Below are positions 9,328-20,900 of a DNA stretch of 64,000 nt, piece after piece. How positions within the stretch are numbered: position 1 is the stretch's first letter; each line of letters opens with the position of its first letter. Source of the DNA: Serratia ficaria (lineage in GTDB: Bacteria > Pseudomonadota > Gammaproteobacteria > Enterobacterales > Enterobacteriaceae). Below the pieces are notes generated by a model. It saw nothing but the letters and a program-made list of their open reading frames with translations, made no database searches and had not been told where the DNA came from. Made by a program: the position numbers and the translations under genes. The stretch is from positions 4,154,001-4,218,000 of the forward strand of contig NZ_LT906479.1 in assembly GCF_900187015.1 (NCBI RefSeq), given 5' to 3'.

Positions 9328-11178
9328 TTAGTCGGCGCGCTGCAAACGCTCGGCCAACCCGCTGCGCCGCTGGGTTGGCGTGCGGATCGCTTTCATCAGC
9401 ACCCCATCGGCGGCGTACAGCGAAAGCTGCCTGCGCGCCCGGGTGATCGCGGTATACACCAGCTCACGGGTCAATACCGGCAGGAAATGATTGGGCAGCA
9501 CCAGCACCGTATGATCGAACTCCGAGCCCTGAGACTTGTGCACCGTCATCGCATAGGCTGTTTCATGCGCCGGCAGGCGGCTGGGCTGCACCGACTTGAT
9601 GCTGCCGTCGGGCAATTGAAAATGCACGCGCAGATCGCCGCTCTCATCGCGCAAGGCGATGCCGATATCGCCGTTGAATAATCCCAGCGCGCTGTCGTTG
9701 CGCCCGATCATCACCGGCCGCCCCGGATACCAGCGCCCTAACGCCGCCGGCGGGCGCTGGATTAACCCGGCGCGCTGCAGCCCGACCTCGATGCGTTCGT
9801 TCAGCCCGGCGACGCCGAACGGCCCCTCGCGCAGCGCGCACAGCACCTGGAAATGACCAAACGCCGCCAGCACCTCCACGGCATCGGCCCCCCCGACCAC
9901 CCGCTTCAGGTAATCGCGATAGCCCGCCACGCACATATCCAGCAGCGCCTGATATTCTTCGGTGGTCGCCAGCGGATAACCGGCGACGTCGCTGAAACGC
10001 CCGCCGATCGCCGCCCGTGCCCGCTCGCCATCGCCGGTGTTAACCGCCTGCGCCAGCTGGCCGATGCCGGAATTGGCGTCAAAACGATAGCTCCTGCGCA
10101 GCAGGCACAGGCTGTCGCGCACCGCCGCTTCCGCCTGCGCCGGCCGCCCCTGTAACCGATAGCCGGTCAACCGGGTAAGCTCCGCCGCGCGTGCGTCGCT
10201 GTACCCTTGCTCGGCGAAACGGCAAATATCGCCCAGCACCGCACCGGCCTCCACCGAGGCCAGCTGATCGCGGTCGCCGAGGAAAATCACCCGCGCCTGC
10301 TTCGGCAAGGCGGCGATCAGGCGCGCCATCATCGGCAGATCGACCATCGAGGCCTCATCCACCACCAGCACGTCCAGATGCAGCGGATTGCCGCGATGGT
10401 AGCGCATGCGCTGGCTGTTCGCCTGTGCGCCCAGCAGCCGGTGCAGCGTCGCCGCCTCCGTCGGGAACAGCGCCTGCTGCGCCGGCGTCAACGCCAGTTT
10501 TCGGCTGGCGCTGCCCAGTGATTCGGTCAACCGCGCCGCCGCCTTGCCGGTCGGCGCCGCCAACTGAATGCGCAGCCGTTCGCCTTCGCCAAGCTGCACC
10601 AGCGCCGCCAGCAGTTTGGCGACGGTGGTGGTCTTGCCGGTGCCCGGCCCGCCGGAGATCACCGCAATGCGCCGGGTCGCGGCCACCGCGGCGGCGATTT
10701 TCTGCCAGTCCGGCTCATCGGCCGCGGCGCCGAACAGCCGGTCGAGAATGGCGCGCAGCTGCGCTTCCTCCACCGCCTGATGCTCGCTGTCGCCACTGAT
10801 AAACGCCACCACCTCGCCTTCGTTCTGCCACATGCGCTGCAGATACAAACGCTGATTCTGCAGCACCATCGGCGTGGCGCCGCTGCCGTCGCCCACCGCC
10901 GCGCTTTCCGTCAGGCGCTGCCGCCAGCGGGCGGTGTCCGGTTGCCCGGCCGCCAGCCAGGCGGCCTGCGCCAGTTCCGGCTGCCGCCCTTCAAACAGCT
11001 GGTCCGCCTGCAGCTGCTCCAGCATCAGGCAGACATGCCCGGCCCCCGCCTCGGCGCTCAGGCAGGCGGCGGCCAGCAGAATATCGGGTTGGTCTTCGGT
11101 CGCCACCACGCGGGCGAATTGCACATCCAGCGGCCGCAGTACGCCGAGCGCCACCGCCTGCTCCAGCAGCGCGATCAT
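9328..11178 (-). CDS. recD: Exonuclease V alpha subunit RecD
   Basis: This 616-aa SF1B 5'-3' helicase is the fast motor of RecBCD. The N-terminal domain contacts RecC (about 1-115), Walker [11 protein letters not shown] is at about 176-185, Walker [14 protein letters not shown] near 265, and the C-terminal motifs include [11 protein letters not shown] and [14 protein letters not shown]. Its ATG overlaps the recB stop in an ATGA (4 bp), so the two are translationally coupled. The gene converges on argA with a 37-bp gap. E. coli RecD has 608 aa. Confidence 0.96.
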   Translation of the reverse strand: MIALLEQAVALGVLRPLDVQFARVVATEDQPDILLAAACLSAEAGAGHVCLMLEQLQADQLFEGRQPELAQAAWLAAGQPDTARWRQRLTESAAVGDGSGATPMVLQNQRLYLQRMWQNEGEVVAFISGDSEHQAVEEAQLRAILDRLFGAAADEPDWQKIAAAVAATRRIAVISGGPGTGKTTTVAKLLAALVQLGEGERLRIQLAAPTGKAAARLTESLGSASRKLALTPAQQALFPTEAATLHRLLGAQANSQRMRYHRGNPLHLDVLVVDEASMVDLPMMARLIAALPKQARVIFLGDRDQLASVEAGAVLGDICRFAEQGYSDARAAELTRLTGYRLQGRPAQAEAAVRDSLCLLRRSYRFDANSGIGQLAQAVNTGDGERARAAIGGRFSDVAGYPLATTEEYQALLDMCVAGYRDYLKRVVGGADAVEVLAAFGHFQVLCALREGPFGVAGLNERIEVGLQRAGLIQRPPAALGRWYPGRPVMIGRNDSALGLFNGDIGIALRDESGDLRVHFQLPDGSIKSVQPSRLPAHETAYAMTVHKSQGSEFDHTVLVLPNHFLPVLTRELVYTAITRARRQLSLYAADGVLMKAIRTPTQRRSGLAERLQRAD

Positions 11179-14100
11179 GATCCCTCCTCCGACGCGGCGG
11201 TCTCGCCGCTGAACAACCGATCCATGCCTTCCACCAGGGACTGTTCCGGGCGGCAGGCGAAGATGCCGTTGCCCGGGTGTTGTGCATCCACCCCGCGCAG
11301 GAACAGATAAATCACCCCGCCAAAGTGGCGCTGATAATCGTAGTCCGGCAGCCGGTGGCGCAAATAACGGTGCAGCGCCAGGGTATACAGCTGGTACTGC
11401 AGGTCATAGCGATGCTCCGCCATCGCCTGCTCCATCGCCGGCCGGGTGTAGGCGCTGCTGTCCTCCCCCAGCCAGTTGGATTTGTAATCCAGCAGATAGT
11501 ATTTGCCCTGCCAGCAGAACACCAAATCGATAAAACCTTTGAGCATGCCCTGCACCTTGTGGAAATCCAGCGCCGGACAACGGGCCGACAGCGGATCGTG
11601 ACGCTTCACCAGCGCATCCAGCGCGGGGGCCTGCAACGGTCGGTTGATCGGCAGATAAAACTGCAGCTCGGCCTGCTTGTGCTGCGGCGTCAGCGCAGAC
11701 AGCGTCACGCCGCTGTCGTTCAGCGGCGTGGTGAGCAAGACCTGCATCCACGCCAGCAGCACCGGCTGCCAATGGTCGGCGAAGCCCTGTTGCTGCAGCT
11801 GCGCCAACAGCCACTCTGCGTCCAGCGGCTGGGTGAAGTCCAGGGTTTCAAACAGGCTGTGCAGGAAAGTGCCGGGCGCCGCGCCGCGCGGGAAGGTATG
11901 CGGTGTGAGCGCTGGCTCACTGTCTTCGGCCTGCTCGCCCGCGGCATCGATATCCAGCCGCGGCAGCAGGTCCTGCATCAGGCAGGCGCCGTGCTGCTGC
12001 AGCCCGGTATAGCTGGTCACCCGCCAGAAATCCTGGATTTGACGGGTGAAATGTTTTGCCGCCAGCGTTTCAGCGGCTGCCGTGTTCGGCTGCCAGGGGT
12101 GTTCATCCGGCGTCTCGACCACCGCCAGCGCCACGCCGTCGCCAGCCAGCCGCTGCAGGCGCTCATGCAGATAAAGCGCATCGCCGGCTTGCCCGGCCTG
12201 CACCAGATAACCCAGCGCGCTGCGGTGCAGATCGGTGTCGCCCTGCTTCTTGCGGGTGCCCTGGATCAGCGGCGCAATGCCGATGCTGCAGTGGTACACC
12301 GAGCGGGTCAGCGCCACGTACAGCAAGCGCAAATCTTCCGCCAGCCGTTCTTCTTCCGCCCAGGCCTGGCTCTCTTCGTTGGCGTTGAGGTCCAGCAGCG
12401 CCTGGAAGCTGTGGCGATCGTGATACAGCGCCTGCTGCTGCTGGCGGAAATTGCCGACGAACGGCAGCCACACCAGATCGAACTCCAGGCCTTTGGATTT
12501 GTGGATGGTGATCACCTGCACCAGATGGCGATCGCTTTCCAGCCGCAGTTGCTGGTTATCGGACTGGCGGTTGGGCTGGGCAATTTGCTGCGCCAGCCAG
12601 CGCACCAGCGCGTGTTCGCTGTCGAGCTGCGCGGCGGCCTCCTGCAACAGCTCGCCCAGATGCAGCACGTCGGTCAGGCGCCGTTCGCCGCCGGGGCTGG
12701 CCAACAGGTTCTCCGCCAGCTGGCGGCGCTTCATCACCTCGCTCAGCATCGGCAACACGCCGCGGCGCAGCCACTGGGTACGGTATTGGTCAAACTCGAC
12801 CACCAGCGCGTCCCAGGCCCGTTCGTCGCGGCTCAGGCCGTCCAGCGTAGGCGCATCCAGCCCCATCAGGCCGGTGGCCATGGCGCTGCGCAGCGTGCGC
12901 TCCTGCTCCGGCGCCAGCACCGCCTGCAACAGCCACAGCAGGTCCTTGGCTTCCGGCGTGTCGAAAACGCTGTCGCGGTTGGAGAGATAGACAGACGGAA
13001 TGGACAGCGCGCTGAGCGCATCGCGCACCAGCGCCGCCTCGTTGCGGCTGCGCACCAGCACCGTGATGTCCGAGGCCTGCACCGGTCGCCGGTTTTTACC
13101 GTCGTTCAGCCAGGCTTGTTCCCGCTGCCCGGCGCCGAGCCAGTCGCGGATTTGCGCGGCGCACAGGCGCGCCATCATTTGTTGGTAATCACTTACCCCC
13201 ACGCCCTCGCCCTGCTGCAGCCAAAACTGCATCGCCGGCTGCGGCTTGTTATGCAGTTCAAACGCCAGCCCTTGGTTCTTTTCCGCCGCACTGACTTCGA
13301 TAAAGGGAATTTGGTCGAACAGGAACGGCTTATCCACCTGAGAAAACAGCTGGTTGACGCTGGCGATCATCATCGGAGACGAGCGCCAGTTGGTGTCAAG
13401 CGTGTAGTGGGCGTTCACATCGGAACGGGCGCGCATATAGGTGAAGATGTCGGCGCCGCGGAAGGCGTATATCGCCTGCTTCGGATCGCCGATCAGCAGC
13501 AGGCCGCAGTCCGGCCGGCCGACATAAATCTTTTGGAAGATGCGATATTGCTGCGGGTCGGTATCCTGAAATTCGTCGATCATCGCCACCGGATAACGTT
13601 GACGGATCGCCTGCGCCAGTTGCTCGCCGCCGCCGCTCTGCAAGGCGCTGTCCAACCGGCTCAGCAGGTCGTCAAAGCCCAGCTCGGCGCGCTGGCGCTT
13701 TTCCTGCTGAATGGAGGTGCGAATTTCACTGAGCGCGCGCGCCATGATCAGGTCACGCAGCGTCAGGGGCTCGGCAAACAGTTCATCGATCGCGCTGAAC
13801 AGCGGGTGACGCGGCGGTTCGCCCTTTTTGGTTTTTTCCAGCAGCACCGACTGGCGGAATTTATCCAGCTCCTTCGGCAGCTGGTAGTCCTGGGTTTCCT
13901 GTGCGGCCCACTCGCCGACCTTGGTCAGCCAGTTCGGCAGGTGCTTGCTGCTGTAGCTGCGCTTGTCGACGCCGGACTGGCCGATCAACGCCTCCAGGGA
14001 GCCCGCCGCCCGCCATTGCGCCTTGATGGCGTCGATGCGCGCCACGATTTGTTCGTGGCGCATCAGCACCGTTTCGCCGTCTTTCGGCGGCTGGCGCAGC

Positions 14101-14723
14101 GTGGGCGCCTCACCGTGCAGGTAGCCGGAAAGATCGGCCAGCAGCGCTTCCGGGCCGCTCCACTCCTGACTGACCGCACGGGCGACGCCCAGCGGCAGCG
14201 GGTAGCAGTGGCGGCGCCAGAAGTCCGCGCAGGCCTGCCGACGCAGCGGCAACTCATCCTGCACCAGCGTTTGCTCAAACAGCATGCCGGATTCGAAGGC
14301 GTTGTGGGTCAGCATACGCTGGCAGAAGCCGTGAATGGTGTAAATCGCCGCTTCGTCCATCTGCCGTTCGGCCGCCAGCAGCTGCGCGGCGGCGTCGGCC
14401 CGATCGTCGATTTCAGCCATCAGCGCGGTAAACAAGGGGTTATCGCTTTTACCGCGCACGCAGGCGATGCGCAGCCCGTGGATATTGGCGCGTATGCGCC
14501 CGCGCAGCTCCTCGGTGGCGGCCTCGGTAAAGGTCACCACCAGGATCTCTTCGACCGTCAGCGGCCGGGGGAATGCCGCCTCCCGCCCCAACCCCAATAA
14601 CAGGCGCAGATACAGCGCGCCGATGGTGAAGGTTTTGCCGGTCCCCGCCGACGCTTCTATCAGCCGCTCGCCAAACAGCGGCAGCGTCTGCGGATCAAGC
14701 CTCTGCGGGGCCGTGTCTGTCAT
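11175..14723 (-). CDS. recB: Exonuclease V beta subunit RecB
   Basis: This 1182-aa subunit combines an SF1A 3'-5' helicase and the only nuclease of RecBCD. Walker [11 protein letters not shown] is at about 24-33; [11 protein letters not shown] (motif II) near 390; [16 protein letters not shown] near 740. The C-terminal RecB-family nuclease domain shows [20 protein letters not shown] with the Asp and Asp-x-Lys metal-binding residues. The length matches E. coli (1180). It overlaps ptrA upstream and recD downstream, each by ATGA. The complex degrades or resects double-strand ends and loads RecA at Chi. Confidence 0.97.
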   Translation of the reverse strand: MTDTAPQRLDPQTLPLFGERLIEASAGTGKTFTIGALYLRLLLGLGREAAFPRPLTVEEILVVTFTEAATEELRGRIRANIHGLRIACVRGKSDNPLFTALMAEIDDRADAAAQLLAAERQMDEAAIYTIHGFCQRMLTHNAFESGMLFEQTLVQDELPLRRQACADFWRRHCYPLPLGVARAVSQEWSGPEALLADLSGYLHGEAPTLRQPPKDGETVLMRHEQIVARIDAIKAQWRAAGSLEALIGQSGVDKRSYSSKHLPNWLTKVGEWAAQETQDYQLPKELDKFRQSVLLEKTKKGEPPRHPLFSAIDELFAEPLTLRDLIMARALSEIRTSIQQEKRQRAELGFDDLLSRLDSALQSGGGEQLAQAIRQRYPVAMIDEFQDTDPQQYRIFQKIYVGRPDCGLLLIGDPKQAIYAFRGADIFTYMRARSDVNAHYTLDTNWRSSPMMIASVNQLFSQVDKPFLFDQIPFIEVSAAEKNQGLAFELHNKPQPAMQFWLQQGEGVGVSDYQQMMARLCAAQIRDWLGAGQREQAWLNDGKNRRPVQASDITVLVRSRNEAALVRDALSALSIPSVYLSNRDSVFDTPEAKDLLWLLQAVLAPEQERTLRSAMATGLMGLDAPTLDGLSRDERAWDALVVEFDQYRTQWLRRGVLPMLSEVMKRRQLAENLLASPGGERRLTDVLHLGELLQEAAAQLDSEHALVRWLAQQIAQPNRQSDNQQLRLESDRHLVQVITIHKSKGLEFDLVWLPFVGNFRQQQQALYHDRHSFQALLDLNANEESQAWAEEERLAEDLRLLYVALTRSVYHCSIGIAPLIQGTRKKQGDTDLHRSALGYLVQAGQAGDALYLHERLQRLAGDGVALAVVETPDEHPWQPNTAAAETLAAKHFTRQIQDFWRVTSYTGLQQHGACLMQDLLPRLDIDAAGEQAEDSEPALTPHTFPRGAAPGTFLHSLFETLDFTQPLDAEWLLAQLQQQGFADHWQPVLLAWMQVLLTTPLNDSGVTLSALTPQHKQAELQFYLPINRPLQAPALDALVKRHDPLSARCPALDFHKVQGMLKGFIDLVFCWQGKYYLLDYKSNWLGEDSSAYTRPAMEQAMAEHRYDLQYQLYTLALHRYLRHRLPDYDYQRHFGGVIYLFLRGVDAQHPGNGIFACRPEQSLVEGMDRLFSGETAASEEGS

Positions 14724-17614
14724 GGCGTCGCCACCTTGCGCGGCAGAACGTGCTGCAATGCGGAGGCGTCAGAATAAGTGACCCAGCCCTTCTGCTCGGC
14801 ATAGTCCGCCTTGTCCTGGCCGCTGCCGCTAACCTGCGACAGCACCGCCAGCCCCTGCGGCGCGATCACCGCCTGATGGAAGAAGTCCGCCAGTTTGGCC
14901 GGCGTCAGCTGCTTGACCTGCGCGATCAGCTTCTGGCGGGTATCAAAGGCGAAATTGCCGCGGTCGAAGTCGTTGGCGAAGCGGCTGGCTTCTTCGCTCA
15001 GGGTTTGCGGCCGCTGCTTCAGTTCGTTGATCAGCGCCTGTTTGTATTGCTCAAAGTCCGCCTCGCTCATCGCGCGCAGGCGTTGCTCCGTTTTCGGGTA
15101 GAAGTCCTGATAGCGCTGGTACAGATAGCCCGGCTGCTTGCTGTTGCTCTGCAGCAGGAAGCCTACGCCCCACTGGCGGCCTACCGACATCGGGAAGGCG
15201 AATACCGCATAGCCCAGCTGTTCTTCGGTGCGCAGCTGGCTGTAGAACCACGGCTGGATAATCTGCCCCAGCAGCGAGCTGTAGGCCATGCCGGCCACTT
15301 CATCGTAGCCGGTCGGCACATAGACCGCCGCCAGCGCCGAGTCGGTGCTGCTGCCCGCGCGCTGCAGGTTGGCCAGCCGTTTTTTGTCCACCACCACGTC
15401 TTCGCCGTGCCACCACTCAACGCCGGTGCAGCCCAGGCGATGCTTCAGCGTCGAGGCCAGGGTGTCAACCTGCTGCTTGCTCATGTTGCCCACCACCAGC
15501 AGCTCCGGCGTCGCTTCGGCCAGCAGGCTGTCGCGGTAAGCCAGCACGTCTTTCAGCGTCAGGGTTTTCAGCACCTCGCGGCGCTCACTGCGCTCCGAAT
15601 AAGGCACGCGCGAAATCATCTGCACCGGCTGGATCGCCAGTTCAAACGCCTTGCCCTTCTCGGCCGCATCCAGCTGCTCCAGATACCAGGACTTGGCCTG
15701 CGCCAGCTGATCTTCGGTCGGGGTGAAGCTGGAGTAGCCTTCAATCAGCGAGGTCAGCAGCTGCGGCAGGCGCTGGGTAAAACCGTTGGCGTTAAACATC
15801 AGGCCGTTGTTCGGCGAGGTGGAGAAGCTTAAACCGCCTACCGATGCCTGATAGCTCAGCTGATCGAGCGCAATGCCGGCCAGATAGTCGGTCAAAGAGA
15901 ACAGCACCTGATTGCGGGCGGAGTCCATGGTTTTGGCGTTGCGGAAGGCGACGGTAACGTCCGCCTTAGGCTCATCGGCAAAGTATCGGCTCGGCATGTA
16001 CAGCACGCGCAGGCCCGGCTGATCCACCACCATTTCCGGCTTCTTGAACGCGTGAGACGGCTTGGTCAGGGTAAAATCATCCGGAATATACGGATTCAGC
16101 GTCGGCAACGACAGGGAAATGCCCTTGCCCAACTGCTGCCACTGCTCAAAGCGCTGCGGCGTGATTTTATCCACCTGATAAGGCGCGTTGACGAAGTAGG
16201 CCATCTTGTTGTGCGGCTCATTCGGGCTGACAAACCAGACGCGCGCATTTTGCGGCGTCATGGCGTCAAGACGCTCGGCGATCGCCTTGGCGTCATAGCG
16301 ATCCGCCAGATAAGGTGCGTCCAGCGTGTGCTCGACCGGCACGCGCAGCATGGTGTCCACCAGCCATTCGATGTAATCCATGTCGCGCGTGATCGACGGA
16401 TAGCGGAAATCCAGGTTCAGGACGTGCGAGATCTCGTCAAAGTAGCTTTGTTTGATGCCTTCGCTGCGCAGCATTTTCAGGTAGTTGAAAATGGCGGCTA
16501 CCACGTCGTCACGCCTGGCCAGGCCTTTGTCGGTCAGCGACACGCTGATCGAGAACACGCCGCCGTTGCGGTCGACCATGGGATCGGCGCCGGCGTTGAT
16601 CGCATCCGCCAGGCCCTGCTGCTGCAGCCAGTCGGACAGCGTGTTTTTACTGCGGTTGCCAATCAGGTAGCCGATGTAGGTATCCGTTTTACTGCGGAAT
16701 GCCGCGCTGTTGTTGTCGATGCGGAACTCGACCTTCAGCTGTTTGCGCGGCTGAGCCGGCACGTAGTGAATAATGATGCCCTGCTGCTCCGGCGTTACGG
16801 CCGGCACGGTGATCGGCGGCACGCTGGCGTCATGATTCGCCACCCGGCCAAAGGTTTTGGCCGCAATTTCCGCCAGCTGCGGCAACGACTGGTTGCCGTA
16901 CAGCACGCCCATCATCAGATTGGCCGAGTAATAGCGCTTGTAGAAATCGGTCAGTTCGTCGTGCAGCTTGCTGCCCGGTTTGTCCTTCAGGGTATCGAGG
17001 TTGCCGCCGGAGAAGCGCGCGCTCGGGTGCGCCGGGTTCAGCGTTTCCGCCCCGACCTGCGCCATGCGCATGCCATCGCGCGAACGCGCCATCGTCAGTT
17101 CGGCATTGACCGCATTGCGTTCACGATCGGCATTGCCCGGCTCCAGCAGCGGTTCCGCAATGGCATCCGCCATGCGATCGACCGCCGGTTCCAGCGCGTC
17201 GTTTTCCACTTCCAGATAGAAAGCGGTGCGGTAGGAAGCGGTGCTGGCGTTGTGGCTGCCGCCGTGCTTTTTCAGGAATTCCGACAGATTTTCCGGCTGC
17301 GGATAGCGCTTGGAACCCATCAGCACCATGTGTTCCAGATAGTGAGCCAGCCCAAGCTGGCTGTTCGGATCCTCCAGCGAACCGACCGGCAGCGCCAGTG
17401 CCGCCAGCGATTTCGGCGCCAGGGCGTCGGACACCAGCAGCACCGTCATGCCGTTCGCCAGCTTGATCGCCTGATAATGCCGCGGATCCTGCTCGCTTTT
17501 ATTGATCTTTTCCGCCAGCGGTTGCCATCCCTGTGCGGCCCAGCTTAACGGCGCCCAACACATTGCCAATAATACCAACCCGGTGAGGCGGGCCAACTGT
17601 CTGCGCATATCCAA
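14720..17614 (-). CDS. ptrA: Protease III / pitrilysin PtrA
   Basis: This 964-aa periplasmic M16A zinc metalloprotease degrades small peptides such as insulin B chain in E. coli. A signal peptide (about 1-27, ending SWAA) precedes four M16 domains. The inverted zinc motif HYLEH is at 91-95, with the distal Glu in the following helix. It lies between recC and recB as in E. coli, and its stop overlaps the recB start. The gap to recC is 324 bp, which suggests its own promoter or processing there. Confidence 0.96.
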   Translation of the reverse strand: MDMRRQLARLTGLVLLAMCWAPLSWAAQGWQPLAEKINKSEQDPRHYQAIKLANGMTVLLVSDALAPKSLAALALPVGSLEDPNSQLGLAHYLEHMVLMGSKRYPQPENLSEFLKKHGGSHNASTASYRTAFYLEVENDALEPAVDRMADAIAEPLLEPGNADRERNAVNAELTMARSRDGMRMAQVGAETLNPAHPSARFSGGNLDTLKDKPGSKLHDELTDFYKRYYSANLMMGVLYGNQSLPQLAEIAAKTFGRVANHDASVPPITVPAVTPEQQGIIIHYVPAQPRKQLKVEFRIDNNSAAFRSKTDTYIGYLIGNRSKNTLSDWLQQQGLADAINAGADPMVDRNGGVFSISVSLTDKGLARRDDVVAAIFNYLKMLRSEGIKQSYFDEISHVLNLDFRYPSITRDMDYIEWLVDTMLRVPVEHTLDAPYLADRYDAKAIAERLDAMTPQNARVWFVSPNEPHNKMAYFVNAPYQVDKITPQRFEQWQQLGKGISLSLPTLNPYIPDDFTLTKPSHAFKKPEMVVDQPGLRVLYMPSRYFADEPKADVTVAFRNAKTMDSARNQVLFSLTDYLAGIALDQLSYQASVGGLSFSTSPNNGLMFNANGFTQRLPQLLTSLIEGYSSFTPTEDQLAQAKSWYLEQLDAAEKGKAFELAIQPVQMISRVPYSERSERREVLKTLTLKDVLAYRDSLLAEATPELLVVGNMSKQQVDTLASTLKHRLGCTGVEWWHGEDVVVDKKRLANLQRAGSSTDSALAAVYVPTGYDEVAGMAYSSLLGQIIQPWFYSQLRTEEQLGYAVFAFPMSVGRQWGVGFLLQSNSKQPGYLYQRYQDFYPKTEQRLRAMSEADFEQYKQALINELKQRPQTLSEEASRFANDFDRGNFAFDTRQKLIAQVKQLTPAKLADFFHQAVIAPQGLAVLSQVSGSGQDKADYAEQKGWVTYSDASALQHVLPRKVATP

Positions 17615-17938
17615 AATGAACCCCTATTCTGACACCGTCCCGCCCATTCCCTGACGCGACGGTGTTCATAAAAATCACGCAACTTTTTCCCTCATGCATA
17701 AAGCCGCCTTCGTATTGGCTACGCTCACTCACCCGGCTTATGGGCCCATGTTGGCCCTGCGGGATGGGTTTACTTGCCGTTTGATGCGGCCCCCGGCATT
17801 TTGGGAATAAATCTATATGCCTGTACGTTATGTAAGACCGGGAATTACCCCAATGGTTGAATATAACCTGTGTTATTTTTACCACCTCCCGACACGCAGT
17901 ACCACCGGGGGATGGTTACCTTGGGTAAGGCCACGGAG
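17615..17938. other. 324-bp gap between recC and ptrA
   Basis: No convincing gene is seen. The gap holds an imperfect palindrome (about 17695-17742: CATAAAGCCG paired with CGGCTTATG around a GGCTACGCTCACTC core) that looks like a dispersed intergenic repeat, and a T/A-rich stretch around 17790-17880 that could carry a ptrA promoter. An open frame of 128 codons across it (17885-17499) enters ptrA out of frame and resembles no family I recognise. Confidence 0.5.
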
Positions 17939-20900
17939 TTACCCTAAATTATGTCGCGCCACCGGCAACAGGTAACGTTCTGTTTCGGCCAGAATTTGCG
18001 CCAGGCAGTCGTTGTCCAACTGACGGAACACCCGTTGGACATAAGGATCCTCGCCCTCGCCCGGGATGCGCTGATCGCCCTGCCAGGCCTGCAGCAGCTT
18101 GGCGCGCGCTTTGACCTGCGCCTCTTCTTCCCAGTCAATCTGCTGCGTTTCCGGCTGGTAGCATTGGCTCAACCAGGCCCACCCGCTTTTGTTCAACAGC
18201 AGCAGCGGTTGGCACAGGCCGCGCCGGTACCCCGCCAGCAACGTCGCCAGCTGTTTGCGCGCCTCTTCCGGCGCCAGCGCCGCAAAGCGCCAGGCGGAAT
18301 TTTTGCGCCCATACATACGGCTCTCACCCGCGCCGCCGGCACAGCAGTACGCCAGGTGCTCCAGCCATAGCAGGATGCCGTCCACCGCCGACAGGGTGGC
18401 GGGCCGCCAGCGCAGCAGGCCATCGTCCTGCACCTGATGCAGCCAGCCGCTGATACGCACGCCGTCGATGTCGATATCCAGCTCCAGGCTGTGGCCCTCG
18501 CGGCGTTCCGCGCGCACCTGTTCGGCCAACTCGATCATCTCCTCCTGCTGTTTCTGCCAGTAAATCTCGCCGAAGGCGCCAAACGGCAAACCGCCGGCGG
18601 CGCGCACCCGTTGGAACAGGCGGGTCGGATCTTCACCGTCTATCAGGGTGTTTAACAGCTGGCTGTTGAACTGGTAGCGGCTGAGGTTATCCAGCGTGAA
18701 GGGTTCTTCGTCCGGCAGCTCGGTCTCCTCCAGGATAAAACTGACGCCGAGGCGCAGCTGGAAGAAGGCACGGACCGGGTGACGATAGAACCGCAGCAGG
18801 TCGTCCAGTGAGATTTGCTGTTCGCCGTCAGGGAGCAACGGCTGATTGAAGGCCGGGTGCGCCGCGCCGCGCCGGTCGGCGGCGGGCAGCCATTCGGCCG
18901 CGTAGCTTTGCTCCTCGCTGCCGGGCAGGAAATTCTCGGCGGCGAACGGCATGCGCGCATGCCACTTCAGCAGGTGTTCGCCGACGCGCTGGGCGCTGCC
19001 GTCGGCGTCCAGCGTTTCATCCCCCGGCAGGCAATAGCTCTGCTCCAGATACTCCAGCAGCTCGGTAACCAGCACCGAAGGATAGCGCAGGCCGTTATCC
19101 TGTATGGAGCGGCCGATAAAGCTGATATACAGCCGCTGCTGCGCCGACAGGATCGCCTCGAGGAACAGGTAGCGGTCGTCGTCGCGGCGGCTGCGGTCGC
19201 CGCGTTTGACCTGCTGCGCCATCAGGTCAAAGCCGAGCGGCGGCAGCGTGCGCGGATACACCCCGTCGTTCATGCCCAGCAGGCAAACCACCTTGAACGG
19301 GATCGAACGCATCGGCATCAGGGTGCAGAAGTTGATTTGCCCGGCGAGGAAACGCTGGCTGATGCGTTCCTGATCGAGACGCGCCGCCAGATCGTCGCGC
19401 AGGATGCTCAACGGCACCGCATCCGGATAACGAGCCGCCAGCCCGAAGCCGATGGCCTGCTGCCACTGCTGCTCGATCAGCGCCAGCACCACTTCGGTTT
19501 CGCCATCCGGTTCGAAGAAGGTGTCCAGCAGCTGGCGGCACAGCGGCAGCCACGCCTCCAGCGGGCGCGCTTCGCTCAGCAGTTGCCGCCAGCGGCTCAG
19601 GCTGGCCAACAGCTCCGCCAGCTGCCCGGCCAGTTCGGCCACCAGCCCGCTCGATTCGTCATAGGGCAGAATGCCCTGCCAATCGCCGGCTTTGCTGTCC
19701 ATCGCATAGCCAAGCAGCATGCGCGTGATGCCAAACCGCCAGGTATGCTGGCCGGTCGCCGGCAAATCCAGCTCGCGCACGTTGTCGTCGTCCAGCCCCC
19801 AGCGCACGCCTGATTCGCCAACCCAATGGCGCAGCAGGCGCAGCCCTTCCTCGCGGATGGCGAAACGCGCCGCCAACGCCGGCACCTCCAATAGCGCCAG
19901 CACCTGTTCCGAGGTAAAGCGGCTCTGCGGCAGATCGAGCAGCGAAATAAACGCCTGCAGCGCCGGATGCGCCTGGCGCGCTTTGCGGTCGGAGATCGCA
20001 AACGGCAGGTATCGCTCGGCGGAGGCATTGCCGAACACCGCCTGAATGTAGGGGGTATAGCTGTCGATGTCCGCCACCATCACGATAATATCGCGCGGCG
20101 TCAGCGCCGGATCTTCCGCCAGCATGGTCAGCAGTTGATCGTGCAGCACCTCCACTTCGCGCTGCGGGCTGTGGCAGGCGTGCAGGCTGAGTGAACGGTC
20201 CTCCCGCTCCAGCCGGCGTTTGGCCGCGCTGCTCTCCAGCGTTTCCGGCGTGCTGCCGATCACCGCGTGATCCTCCAGCTCCAGCATGTCGCGCTGAATG
20301 GCGTGCAGCATATTGTCGGCGGGAATATCAACGAAGGCATCGACCTCCTGCACCCTGTCCATCTGCGACAGCAGGTAGAGATGATCGCGCCCCAGCTTGC
20401 CCCAGGAGGCCAGCAGCGGGTTGCTGAGCTGCTGTTGCCCTTCGGCGTCAAACAGCTGCGCCGCCGCGCCGGGTTCGCGGAATAACCCCTGCTCCCGCGC
20501 CTGATGATAGTGGCGGCGCTTGCGGCTTTGCAGGCGGGCGAGAAACGCGTAGTCCTGAATATCGCCCCAGTAATAGCGGCAGGGGTTGGTGAACATCAGA
20601 TGAATGTCGATATGGCGGCCCAGCGCCTGCAGCGCTTCCAGATACACCGGCGGCAGCGCCGAAATGCCGCAGATAAACACCCGCGGCGGCAGACCCGGCG
20701 GGCAGTGCTCCGCGTTATCCAGCGCGTTGATAAAGCGGCTGTACAAGTTGGCGCGGTGCCATTCCGGCTGCCCCAACTCACGCGTGTATTCCACCAAACG
20801 GGCCCACAGCGGGGCCTGCCACTGCTGGGCTTCCGCCAGGCCGTCGATGCGCTCGCCGCGCTGCCAGCTTTCCAGCCACTGCGGGCGATACACCAGATAT

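Noticed and set aside
11277..14600. A 1107-codon open frame on the plus strand opposite recB
   Set aside because: It is the antisense shadow of recB in GC-rich DNA: low complexity (His, Gln, Arg, Leu rich), no ribosome site and no family resemblance.
16052..17548. Long plus-strand open frame opposite ptrA
   Set aside because: Same antisense artefact. The ptrA frame has a signal peptide and zinc motif.
17499..17885. 128-codon minus-strand ORF in the recC-ptrA gap
   Set aside because: It enters ptrA out of frame, has no ribosome site and resembles no known protein. The palindromic DNA explains its odd composition.
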